NCBI RefSeq assembly: GCF_000364445.2
Contig: NZ_CP043538.1
Span: 5,661,447-5,725,446, forward strand
Direction of reading: 5' to 3'
Origin: Methylobacterium mesophilicum SR1.6/6
Lineage (GTDB): Bacteria > Pseudomonadota > Alphaproteobacteria > Rhizobiales > Beijerinckiaceae
DNA length: 64,000 nt
Shown here: one piece after another, positions 8,375-16,047 of the stretch
How the letters are laid out: each line of letters opens with the position of its first letter
How positions within the stretch are numbered: position 1 is the first letter of the stretch
Made by a program: the position numbers and the translations under genes
The notes under the pieces: model-generated
Databases searched by the model: none
What the model was told of the DNA's origin: nothing
Seen by the model: the letters and a program-made list of their open reading frames with translations, nothing else

Positions 8375-9654
8375 TCGTTCTCGCCGTCGTCCTCGCGCTG
8401 TTCGCCCTGCTCGCGATCGGGCTTCCGGTCGGGTTCGCCATGGCCGTCTCGGGGGCCGCCGGCCTCTGGGCGCTCGGCGGTCCCGGCATGGTGATGGGCA
8501 TCCTCCAGACGTCGCCGCTCTCGGTGGTCAGCTCCTACGAACTCCTGACGATCCCGATGTTCCTCCTGATGGCGGAACTGGTGCTGGTGAGCGGCGTCGC
8601 CGACGACCTGTTCCGGGCGGCCGCTGCCTGGGTCGGCCGGATCCCCGGCGGCCTCGGCATGGCGACCGCCCTCGCGGGAGCCGGCTTCGGCGCGATCTGC
8701 GGATCGAGCACCGCCTCGGCCGCCACCCTGTCGTCGACCTCGCTGCCGGCGATGCTCAGGCAGGGCTACGAGCCCCGCATGGCCGCCGGCGTCGTCGCCA
8801 TCTCGGGCACGTTGTCCATGCTGCTGCCGACCAGCATCGCCCTGGTGATCTACGGTCTGCTGGCCGAAGTGAATATCGGGAAGCTCCTCGTCAGCGGCAT
8901 CATCCCGGCGATCCTCGTCACCATCACCATCATGCTGACCATCCTCCTTCTGGTCTGGGAGGATCCGCGCCGGGCGCCGTCCGTCCGCGGCGTTCCCTGG
9001 GCGGACCGGTTGCGGATGCTCCGGTCGGTCGGCCCGATGCTGATCCTCTTCGGCATCGTGACGGGCGTCATCTACACCGGCGTCGCGACCCCCACGGAAG
9101 CCTCCGCCTTCGGGGCCCTCGGCGCCTTCTTCCTGGCCCTGCAACGGGGGAAGCTCACCTTCGCCAGCGGCGTGAAGAGCTTCCAGCATGCCGCCCAGGG
9201 CACGTGCATGATCACGATGATCCTCGTCGGTGCGAGCATCTTCGGCTACTTCTTCACGATCACGCAGGTCACCCAGGGTCTCGTCGACTGGGTAGGAGGC
9301 CTCGAAGTCTCCCGGTGGATCATCATCACGCTGATCCTGTGCGGCTACATCGTCCTCGGCTCGTTCATGGACCAGATCGCGATCCTGGTGCTGACGGTCC
9401 CGATCGTGCTGCCGCTGATCAAGAGCCTCGGCTTCGATCCGATCTGGTTCGGCGTCGTCAAGATCGTGACGGCGGAGGTGGGGATGATCACCCCGCCCAT
9501 CGGGCTCAACTGCTTCATCGTGGCACGCTACGCGAACAGGCCCGTCTCCGACGTCTTTCACGGGATCTGGCCGCACTTCGTCGCCCACCTGATCGCCATC
9601 GCCATCCTTGTCGCGTTCCCGGCGATCGTGCTCTGGCTTCCGTCGCGGATGTGA
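8371..9654 (+). CDS. TRAP transporter large permease (DctM family)
   Basis: This 427-residue multi-spanning inner-membrane protein is the ion-coupled transport subunit of the TRAP system. It begins MIVLAVVLALFALLAIGLPVG and carries typical DctM motifs: LTIPMFLLMAELVLVSGVADDLF, GFGAICGSSTASAATLSS, the TPTEASAFGALGA re-entrant region and EVGMITPPIGLNCFI. About twelve hydrophobic segments are visible. The start overlaps the DctQ stop (ATGA), indicating translational coupling. The gene order (P-P-CoA-transferase-dehydrogenase-Q-M) is unusual, because metabolic genes split the transporter. Confidence 0.93.
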   Translation: MIVLAVVLALFALLAIGLPVGFAMAVSGAAGLWALGGPGMVMGILQTSPLSVVSSYELLTIPMFLLMAELVLVSGVADDLFRAAAAWVGRIPGGLGMATALAGAGFGAICGSSTASAATLSSTSLPAMLRQGYEPRMAAGVVAISGTLSMLLPTSIALVIYGLLAEVNIGKLLVSGIIPAILVTITIMLTILLLVWEDPRRAPSVRGVPWADRLRMLRSVGPMLILFGIVTGVIYTGVATPTEASAFGALGAFFLALQRGKLTFASGVKSFQHAAQGTCMITMILVGASIFGYFFTITQVTQGLVDWVGGLEVSRWIIITLILCGYIVLGSFMDQIAILVLTVPIVLPLIKSLGFDPIWFGVVKIVTAEVGMITPPIGLNCFIVARYANRPVSDVFHGIWPHFVAHLIAIAILVAFPAIVLWLPSRM

Positions 9655-10826
9655 GCCCCGTGCCGTCGCCACCGACCACACGGCCCGGACCATTGTCGGG
9701 ACTGCGCGTCGTCGAGTTCGCCGGGATCGGACCGGCCCCGATGGCGGCGATGCTGTTCGCCGACCTCGGGGCCGACGTCCTGCGGCTCGACCGGACGGTT
9801 CCGGCCGATCTCGGCATCGCCCGGCCCGACGCCCTCGACCTGACCCGGCGCGGGCGTCCCTCGGTCGCCATCGACCTGAAGGACCCCCGGGCCGTCGCCC
9901 TCGTCCACGACCTCCTCGCCGGGGCGGATGCCCTGGTCGAGGGGTTCAGGCCGGGGACGATGGAGCGGATGGGGTTCGGGCCGGAGGTCGTCCTGGCCCG
10001 TAACCCGCGCCTCGTCTACGGGCGGATGACCGGCTGGGGCCAATCCGGGCCCCTCGCGAAGGCCGCCGGGCACGATCTGAACTACCTCGCGCTCACGGGC
10101 GCCCTCGCGGCCATCGGCCGGGCGGGGGACAAGCCGGCGCCGCCCCTCAACCTCGTGGCCGACATGGGCGGTGGCGCGCTCTACCTCGCCTTCGGTGTGG
10201 CCTGCGCGCTGATCGAGGCCGGGCGGACGGGCCAGGGTCAGGTCGTCGATGCGGCGATGACCGACGGGGCCGCATCGCTGATGACGACCTTCTTCGGTCT
10301 CTACGCCGCGGGCCTGCACAGCCTGGAGCGGGGCACGAACCTGCTCGATTCCGGGTCGGCCCTCTACGACACCTACGCCTGCCGCGACGGCGCGTACGTT
10401 TCGATCGCCCCCATCGAGCCGCGGTTCCGCGCCGAGTTCTTTCGCCTGATCGGCATCCCGGCGGACACGGCGGACGACGAGCGCCTGCGGGAGCGCCTCA
10501 CCCGCCTCTTCCTGACGAGAACGCGCGCCGAGTGGTGCGCCATTCTCGAAGGGACCGACGCCTGTTTCGCCCCCGTCCTGACGATGGCGGAGGCGGCCGG
10601 CCACCCCCACAACGCCGCGCGCGGCACCTTCGTCACGGTCGAGGGTGTGACGCAGCCGGCCCCGGCGCCGCGCTTCAGCCGCACGCCGGCGGGCCCTCCG
10701 TCGCCGCCACAACGGCGCGGCGAGGGCACGCGAGGCGCACTGGCGGCGTGGGGCATCGCGGAGGATCGGATCGAAGCCCTCGTCGCGGCGGAAATTCTCG
10801 CCGTGCCGGAGGCTGCCGCTCCCTGA
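9651..10826 (+). CDS. Class III CoA-transferase / alpha-methylacyl-CoA racemase-like protein
   Basis: This CaiB/BaiF-superfamily protein has about 391 residues from the GTG at 9651, which overlaps the permease stop; GTG at 9660 is also possible. It resembles alpha-methylacyl-CoA racemase more than a transferase: LSGLRVVEFAGIGPAPMAAMLFADLGADVLRLDR, LLAGADALVEGFRPGTMERMG, YGRMTGWGQSGP, AGHDLNYLALTGAL and NLVADMGGGALYLAFGV are near-diagnostic for that branch. A racemase would interconvert 2-methylacyl-CoA epimers, which fits a pathway for a methyl-branched acid. The C-terminus (PPSPPQRRGEGTRG) is Pro/Arg-rich and atypical. Confidence 0.87.
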   Translation: MSPVPSPPTTRPGPLSGLRVVEFAGIGPAPMAAMLFADLGADVLRLDRTVPADLGIARPDALDLTRRGRPSVAIDLKDPRAVALVHDLLAGADALVEGFRPGTMERMGFGPEVVLARNPRLVYGRMTGWGQSGPLAKAAGHDLNYLALTGALAAIGRAGDKPAPPLNLVADMGGGALYLAFGVACALIEAGRTGQGQVVDAAMTDGAASLMTTFFGLYAAGLHSLERGTNLLDSGSALYDTYACRDGAYVSIAPIEPRFRAEFFRLIGIPADTADDERLRERLTRLFLTRTRAEWCAILEGTDACFAPVLTMAEAAGHPHNAARGTFVTVEGVTQPAPAPRFSRTPAGPPSPPQRRGEGTRGALAAWGIAEDRIEALVAAEILAVPEAAAP

Positions 10827-10857
10827 CGGGCGGGCAACGACACGAAGGGACACGCGC

Positions 10858-11940
10858 ATGGACGACCTGTTCGACATCCTCGCCGCGACGACGACCCGCC
10901 TTTACGCCGACCTCTTCCCGGCGGATCGCATCGGCGGCGCGACCGGCTGGAGCGAGGCGGCGTGGCGCGCCCTCGACGAGACCGGCCTGCCCCTCGCGCT
11001 CGTGCCCGAGGCGAAGGGCGGGGCAGGCCTCGAACCGGCCGCCGCCCTCGGACTCGTGCGGGTCGCGAGCCGGTCCGTCGGGACGCTTCCCCTCGGGGAG
11101 ACGATGGTGGCGAACTGGCTGCTGGCCGAGGCGGATCTGCCGCCCTCCGAGGGGCCGGCATCGCTGGCGGCTCCGCGCGCAGGATTCGCGGCTCGGCGAT
11201 CCGGCGACGGGGGTGAATGGACGCTCGCCGGCACCGTCGCCGGCGTGCCCTGGGGACGCACCGCAGAGACGCTTGTCCTGCTCCTGGCGCACGAGGGCGA
11301 AACCTGGGCCGCCCGGGTTCCGCGATCCGGCTGGTCGGTGGCCGAGGACCGCAAGCGCGCGGACCTCCCGCGCGCCGATCTGACCCTGCGTGCCGAGCTC
11401 CCGGCGAGCGCGATGCGTCCCCTCCCCGCTTCATGGGATGCGGAGCGCCTGCGCGCGACCGGAGCGGCGCTGCGGGTCCAGGAGATGGCCGGCGCGCTGG
11501 AGAGCATCCTCGACCTCACGGTTCGCTATGCCAACGAGCGCGTGCAGTTCGGGAAGCCGATCGGCAAGCAGCAGGCGGTCCAGCAGCAGATCGCCGTCCT
11601 CGCGGGCCAGGCGGCAGCGGCGGGTGCGTCCGCCGCGCTGGCGGCGGACGCCCTCGGCCTGCCCGACGGCACCGCGACGATCGCGGCGGCCAAGGTTCGG
11701 GCCGGGGAAGCGGCGGGGATCGGAGCCGCCATCGCCCACCAGGTCCACGGGGCCATCGGCATCACCGCGGAGCATCCCCTGCACGTCTTCACCAAGCGCC
11801 TGTGGGCGTGGCGGGACGAGTTCGGGTCGGAGCGGGTCTGGAGCCTGTACCTCGGCCGTCTCGCCCTCGCCGCCGGAGCTGATGGGTTCTGGTCCTTCGT
11901 CACGGATGTCGGCGCGCGGACGCCGGCGGAGGCCGTCTGA
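10858..11940 (+). CDS. Acyl-CoA dehydrogenase-like subunit, short divergent copy
   Basis: This 360-residue member of the acyl-CoA dehydrogenase family has a weakly conserved N-terminal half and a good C-terminal helical domain (YANERVQFGKPIGKQQAVQQQ, then VHGAIGITAEHPLHVFTKRLWAWR). The catalytic glutamate segment is not evident. Actinobacterial FadE and ChsE enzymes work as alpha2beta2 heterotetramers made from two adjacent unequal genes. The full-length copy directly downstream (1-base gap) suggests the same here. A GAAGGGA ribosome-binding site precedes the ATG. Heterotetramer formation is inference. Confidence 0.82.
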   Translation: MDDLFDILAATTTRLYADLFPADRIGGATGWSEAAWRALDETGLPLALVPEAKGGAGLEPAAALGLVRVASRSVGTLPLGETMVANWLLAEADLPPSEGPASLAAPRAGFAARRSGDGGEWTLAGTVAGVPWGRTAETLVLLLAHEGETWAARVPRSGWSVAEDRKRADLPRADLTLRAELPASAMRPLPASWDAERLRATGAALRVQEMAGALESILDLTVRYANERVQFGKPIGKQQAVQQQIAVLAGQAAAAGASAALAADALGLPDGTATIAAAKVRAGEAAGIGAAIAHQVHGAIGITAEHPLHVFTKRLWAWRDEFGSERVWSLYLGRLALAAGADGFWSFVTDVGARTPAEAV

Positions 11941-11941
11941 C

Positions 11942-13090
11942 ATGGAGCGTTTCAGCTTTCCCGACGCGCCGCCCTCGCCCGAGGCGAAGCAGCTGCGCGC
12001 CGAGATCCGCGCCTTCCTGCGCGACGAACTCAAGGACATGCCGGCCGAGGCCCGCACCGGCTCGTGGACCGGGTTCGACGCCGGCTTCAGCCGCCGGATG
12101 GGCGAGCGGGGCTGGATCGGCATGACTTGGCCGAGGGCCTATGGCGGCCGGGAGCGTTCCGCCCTCGAACGCTACGTGGTGCTGGAGGAGATGCTGGCGG
12201 CCGGCGCGCCGGTCGCCGCCCACTGGATTGCGGATCGCCAGACCGGGCCGCTCATCCTGCGCTTCGGGACGGAGGCGCAGCGCGCGACCTACCTCCCCCG
12301 GATCGCGGCGGGCGCGTGCTTCGCCTGCATCGGCATGAGCGAGCCGGATTCGGGCTCGGACCTCGCGGCCGTGCGCACCCGAGCCGAGCCGGTGCCCGGC
12401 GGTTTCAGGGTCAACGGAACGAAGCTCTGGACGACCTACGCGCACGAATCGCACGTCATGGTCCTGTTCTGCCGGACCGACCCGAAGGCGCAGAGGCACG
12501 AGGGCACGAGCCAGCTTCTCATCGACCTGCGCGACACGCCAGGCGTCACGATCCGGCCGATCATCGACCTGCAGGGCGCGCACCATTTCAACGAGGTCGT
12601 CTTTGAGAACGCGTTCGTGCCGGAGGCCAACCTGATCGGCCGCCTCGGCGAGGGATGGAAGCAGGTCACCGCCGAACTGGCGAACGAGCGCAGCGGCCCC
12701 GAGCGCTTCCTGTCCTCCATGACGCTCCTCGTGGAGCTGATCCGGCTGCTCGGCCGGGCGCCGGGCGACGAGGCCGCCGTCGCCGTCGGGAGGCTCACCG
12801 CCCACCTGATCGTCCTCCGCCGCCTGTCGCGCGGGGTCGCCCGCCTGCTTCAGGACGGGGCGGACCCGGCGCTCCAGGCCGCCATCGTCAAGGATCTCGG
12901 CAGCGTCTTCGAGCAGGCGATCCCCGACGTGGCCCGCGCCCTCGTCGCCCTCGACCCGGACGAGCCGGCGACGCGCCGGTTCGGCGAGGTCCTCGCCCGC
13001 ACGGTGATGAGCGTCCCGTCCTTCTCCCTCCGGGGCGGCGCCCGGGAGATCCTTCGCGGCATCATCGCCAGGGGGCTCGGCCTCCGGTGA
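11942..13090 (+). CDS. Acyl-CoA dehydrogenase, partner of the preceding subunit
   Basis: This 382-residue acyl-CoA dehydrogenase begins MERFSFPDAPPSPEAKQLR one base after the upstream stop. It has the WIGMTWPRAYGGRERSALE N-terminal domain motif, CIGMSEPDSGSDLAAVRTRAE for FAD/substrate binding, GTKLWTTYAHESHVMVLFCR, and a C-terminal FSLRGGAREILRGIIARGLGL segment that matches the GGTSEIQRNIIAERVLGL type. It looks like the catalytically competent half of a two-gene dehydrogenase. It would oxidise an acyl-CoA ahead of the hydratases encoded next. Confidence 0.88.
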   Translation: MERFSFPDAPPSPEAKQLRAEIRAFLRDELKDMPAEARTGSWTGFDAGFSRRMGERGWIGMTWPRAYGGRERSALERYVVLEEMLAAGAPVAAHWIADRQTGPLILRFGTEAQRATYLPRIAAGACFACIGMSEPDSGSDLAAVRTRAEPVPGGFRVNGTKLWTTYAHESHVMVLFCRTDPKAQRHEGTSQLLIDLRDTPGVTIRPIIDLQGAHHFNEVVFENAFVPEANLIGRLGEGWKQVTAELANERSGPERFLSSMTLLVELIRLLGRAPGDEAAVAVGRLTAHLIVLRRLSRGVARLLQDGADPALQAAIVKDLGSVFEQAIPDVARALVALDPDEPATRRFGEVLARTVMSVPSFSLRGGAREILRGIIARGLGLR

Positions 13091-13130
13091 CCGGAGACGC
13101 CGCCCGCACCTCATTTCCCAAGGGACCGAC

Positions 13131-13931
13131 ATGACCGACCCCATCCTGTACGAAGCCTCGGAGGGAATCGTCACGCTGACGATCAACCGTCCCGAACAGC
13201 GCAATCCGATCTCCGATCCGGAGGTTGTGGAAGCCGTCCTCGCCGCCCTGGACCGCCTCGACACCGACCGGGAGGCGCGGGTCGCCGTGCTGACCGGCGC
13301 CGGCTCGGTCTTCTCCAGCGGCGGCAACATCAAAGCCATGGGCGAGGCCGGCGGCCTGAGCGACTCCCTCCCCGCCCGCACGCGCCTCAATTACAAGCAG
13401 GGTATCCAGCGCATTCCCCTCGCGTTCGAGCGCCTGGAAGTCCCGGTCATCGCGGCGGTGAACGGCCCGGCGGTCGGGGCCGGCTGCGACCTCGCCTGCA
13501 TGTGCGACATCCGCATCGCCTCCGAGGCGGCGTGGTTCGCGGAGAACTTCGTCACCCTGGGCCTGATGCCGGGCGATGGCGGGGCGTGGCTGCTGCCGCG
13601 CGTGGTGGGCTTCTCGAAGGCGTGCGAGATGGCGCTCACGGGCGGGCGGGTCGCGGCGGCCGACGCCCTCGCCTGCGGGCTCGTCTCGCGGGTGGTCCCG
13701 GCCGACCGGCTCCTCGAGGAGGCGCGCGGCCTCGCCCGGCGGATCGCGGCGAACCCGCCCCATGCCGTGCGCATGACCAAGCGGCTCCTCTGGGCCGGGC
13801 GCTCGGGGCGGCTCGACCAGCATCTGGAGACGGCCGCCGCCATGCAGGCCCTCGCCCATGCCACCGCCGACCACCGGGAGGCCGTGGCGGCCTTCCTGGA
13901 CAAGCGCCCGCCGACCTTCGTGGGGGCGTGA
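13131..13931 (+). CDS. Enoyl-CoA hydratase/isomerase family protein, copy 1
   Basis: This 266-residue crotonase-fold protein would hydrate an enoyl-CoA. It shows the LTINRPEQRNPIS N-terminal signature, an oxyanion-hole GGNIKAMGEAGG stretch, the second oxyanion-hole motif AAVNGPAVGAGCDLACMCDIRIA, and FVTLGLMPGDGGAWLLPRVVG. Glutamate is absent at one usual catalytic position (NFVTLGLMPGDGG keeps the acidic D instead), so hydratase or isomerase cannot be separated from sequence alone. An AAGGGA ribosome-binding site precedes the ATG. It sits between the dehydrogenases and a MaoC hydratase. Confidence 0.88.
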   Translation: MTDPILYEASEGIVTLTINRPEQRNPISDPEVVEAVLAALDRLDTDREARVAVLTGAGSVFSSGGNIKAMGEAGGLSDSLPARTRLNYKQGIQRIPLAFERLEVPVIAAVNGPAVGAGCDLACMCDIRIASEAAWFAENFVTLGLMPGDGGAWLLPRVVGFSKACEMALTGGRVAAADALACGLVSRVVPADRLLEEARGLARRIAANPPHAVRMTKRLLWAGRSGRLDQHLETAAAMQALAHATADHREAVAAFLDKRPPTFVGA

Positions 13932-13933
13932 GG

Positions 13934-14398
13934 ATGCCGGGGCTGTTCCTCGAAGATTTCACCGACGGGCTGGTGATCGACGCCGAATGGCGGCGCACGG
14001 TCACCGAGGCCGACAACGTCCTGTTCTGCGGCATGACGATGAACGTCGCCCGGGTCCATCTCGATGCCGATCACATGACCGGCAGCGAGTTCGGCAGGCC
14101 CCTGGTCAACTCGCTCTACACGCTCGGCCTGATGATCGGCATGAGCGTGCACAACACCACCTTCGACACGACCGTGGCCAATCTCGGCATGACCGACGTG
14201 ACGTTTCCTCGCCCGGTCTTCGTGGGCGACACCCTGTCCGTGCGCACCACCGTCCTGGGAAGCCGGGAGAGCCGGTCGCGGCCGGATGCGGGGATCGTCA
14301 CCTTCCGCCACGAGGCATTCAACCAGCGGGGCGAGACCGTCGCCCTCTGCACCCGCTCGGCGCTGATGCGCCGCCGCCCCGTGGAGGCACGGTCATGA
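13934..14398 (+). CDS. MaoC-like hot-dog hydratase, copy 1
   Basis: This 154-residue single hot-dog-domain protein is of the MaoC/(R)-enoyl-CoA hydratase type. It begins MPGLFLEDFTDG with a GTGAGG ribosome-binding site inside the preceding gene's end. Visible family features are the RRTVTEADNVLFCGMTMN helix (the D/N pair at the usual hydratase site), VNSLYTLGLMIGMSVHNTT and DVTFPRPVFVGDTLSVRTTVL. Such proteins act as mesaconyl-CoA or itaconyl-CoA hydratases when beside a CitE-like lyase, as here. Its stop overlaps the lyase start, so the two steps are coupled in translation. Confidence 0.85.
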   Translation: MPGLFLEDFTDGLVIDAEWRRTVTEADNVLFCGMTMNVARVHLDADHMTGSEFGRPLVNSLYTLGLMIGMSVHNTTFDTTVANLGMTDVTFPRPVFVGDTLSVRTTVLGSRESRSRPDAGIVTFRHEAFNQRGETVALCTRSALMRRRPVEARS

Positions 14399-15267
14399 AG
14401 CTGCGGACGCTCCTGTTCGCCCCCGGCGATTCCCCCCGCAAGATCGCCAAGGCTCTGGCTGCGGGGGCTGACGGCACGATCCTGGATCTCGAGGACTCGG
14501 TCGGGGCGGCGGGCAAGGACGCCGCCCGCGATCTCGTGGCTGCGACGCTCGCCGGCCTCGACCGCGACGATGTCCTGATCCGGATCAACGCTCGGACGAC
14601 CCCCTGGCATCTCGCCGACCTCGCGGCGGCGGTGAAGGCGCGGCCGGCCGCGATCGTCCTGCCGAAATGCGCCGGTCCGGCGGATCTGTCGATCCTCGAT
14701 CACCAGATCTCGGCGCTGGAGGTTGCTTACGGCCTGCCGCAGGGGAGGATCGCGATCCTGCCTCTGGTGACGGAGACCGCAGCGTCGATCCACGGGCTCG
14801 ACTATCGCGGCGTGTCCTCCCGCCTGGTGGCCCTCGCCTTCGGTGCCGAGGATATCGCCGGCGACCTCGGCGTTGCGCCGCGTAACGGGGCGGGCCTCTA
14901 TTCGGCGCCGGTGATGCAGGCCAGGGCGATGACGCTGCTCGCGGCCACAGCCGCGGGCGTCCCTGCCATCGATACCCCGTTCACCGATCCCCGGGACGCA
15001 GCTGGGCTCGACCGCGAAGCCCGCGCGGCTGCCGAGGACGGCTTCTCGGGCAAGTTCTGCATCCACCCAGACCAGATCGATCCGGTGCGGCGAGCCTTCA
15101 CGCCGGGGCCGGAGCGGATCGCCTGGGCTCGGGCGGTGCGCGACGCCTTCGCGGCGTCGCCCGACGCGGGCGTGCTCACCCTGGACGGACGCATGATCGA
15201 GGCCATGCACCTGCGGCTGGCCCACAAGATCCTCGCTCAGGCGGATGCCGGGGACGATTCTGCCTAA
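14395..15267 (+). CDS. CitE/HpcH-family acyl-CoA lyase
   Basis: This 290-residue TIM-barrel Mg2+-dependent lyase belongs to the citrate lyase beta/malyl-CoA lyase family. Family motifs are LFAPGDSPRKIAKALAAGADGTILDLEDSV near the N-terminus, LVTETAASI (metal-binding glutamate), LAFGAEDIAGDLG (metal-binding aspartate) and GKFCIHPDQIDPVRRAF near residue 225. Relatives cleave malyl-, beta-methylmalyl- or citramalyl-CoA. As the last gene of the operon it likely makes the final C-C cut. Itaconate or mesaconate degradation would yield acetyl-CoA plus pyruvate or propionyl-CoA plus glyoxylate. The exact product is inferred. Confidence 0.88.
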   Translation: MKLRTLLFAPGDSPRKIAKALAAGADGTILDLEDSVGAAGKDAARDLVAATLAGLDRDDVLIRINARTTPWHLADLAAAVKARPAAIVLPKCAGPADLSILDHQISALEVAYGLPQGRIAILPLVTETAASIHGLDYRGVSSRLVALAFGAEDIAGDLGVAPRNGAGLYSAPVMQARAMTLLAATAAGVPAIDTPFTDPRDAAGLDREARAAAEDGFSGKFCIHPDQIDPVRRAFTPGPERIAWARAVRDAFAASPDAGVLTLDGRMIEAMHLRLAHKILAQADAGDDSA

Positions 15268-15276
15268 GTGCCGCCG

Positions 15277-16041
15277 TCAGCGCGGCGGCATGCGCAGGGC
15301 GCCGTCGAGGCGGATCACCTCGCCGTTGAGCATCGGGTTCTCGCAGATGTGCTTCACCAGCGCCGCGTATTCGGACGGACTGCCGAGGCGCGGGGGGAAG
15401 GGCACGGTCTTCCCGAGGCTCTCCTGCACATCCGCCGGCAGGCCCGCCATCATCGGCGTCTCGAAGATGCCCGGCGCGATCGTGACCACGCGGATGCCGT
15501 GGCGGGCGAGTTCGCGGGCCACCGGCAGGGTCAGTGCGGCGACGCCGCCCTTCGAGGCGGCATAGGCCGCCTGCCCGATCTGCCCGTCGAAGGCGGCGAT
15601 GGAGGCGGTGTTGACGATCACGCCACGCTGGCCGTCCGCCTGCGGCTCCTCCCGCGAGATGGCATCGGCGGCGAGCCGGATCATGTTGAAGGTGCCGACG
15701 AGATTGATCGCGATCGCCCGGGCGAAGCTGTCGAGCCGGTGAGGGCCGTCGCGGCCGACGACCTTCTCGCCGGGGGCGACGCCGGCGCAGTTCACCAAGC
15801 CGTGGAGGTGGCCGAACGCATCGAGGGCGAGGCGCACGGCGGCCTGCCCATCGGCCTCCTGGGTCACGTCGCACGGGGAGAAGCGCGCCGCCTCGCCGAG
15901 CTCCGCCGCGACCTGTTCGCCGGACTCGCGGCCGATATCGGCCAGCACCACGCGCCCGCCCTCGGAGACGAGCATCCGGGCCACCGCGGCGCCCAGGCCG
16001 GACGCCGCCCCGGTCACGAGGAAGATGCGGTCCTTGATCAT
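15277..16041 (-). CDS. Short-chain dehydrogenase, 3-hydroxyacyl-CoA dehydrogenase type II-like
   Basis: This 254-residue SDR has the nucleotide-binding TGAASGLG (residues 10-17), DI after the second strand favouring NAD, NCAG near residue 85, a catalytic serine in [10 protein letters not shown] and YAASKGG with the Tyr-Lys pair. The best match by pattern is the HSD17B10-like 3-hydroxyacyl-CoA dehydrogenase group ([40 protein letters not shown]). It would oxidise a 3-hydroxyacyl-CoA. It lies downstream of the acyl-CoA ligase on the minus strand and ends just beyond the end of the converging plus-strand operon. Confidence 0.88.
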   Translation of the reverse strand: MIKDRIFLVTGAASGLGAAVARMLVSEGGRVVLADIGRESGEQVAAELGEAARFSPCDVTQEADGQAAVRLALDAFGHLHGLVNCAGVAPGEKVVGRDGPHRLDSFARAIAINLVGTFNMIRLAADAISREEPQADGQRGVIVNTASIAAFDGQIGQAAYAASKGGVAALTLPVARELARHGIRVVTIAPGIFETPMMAGLPADVQESLGKTVPFPPRLGSPSEYAALVKHICENPMLNGEVIRLDGALRMPPR

Positions 16042-16047
16042 CGCGAT

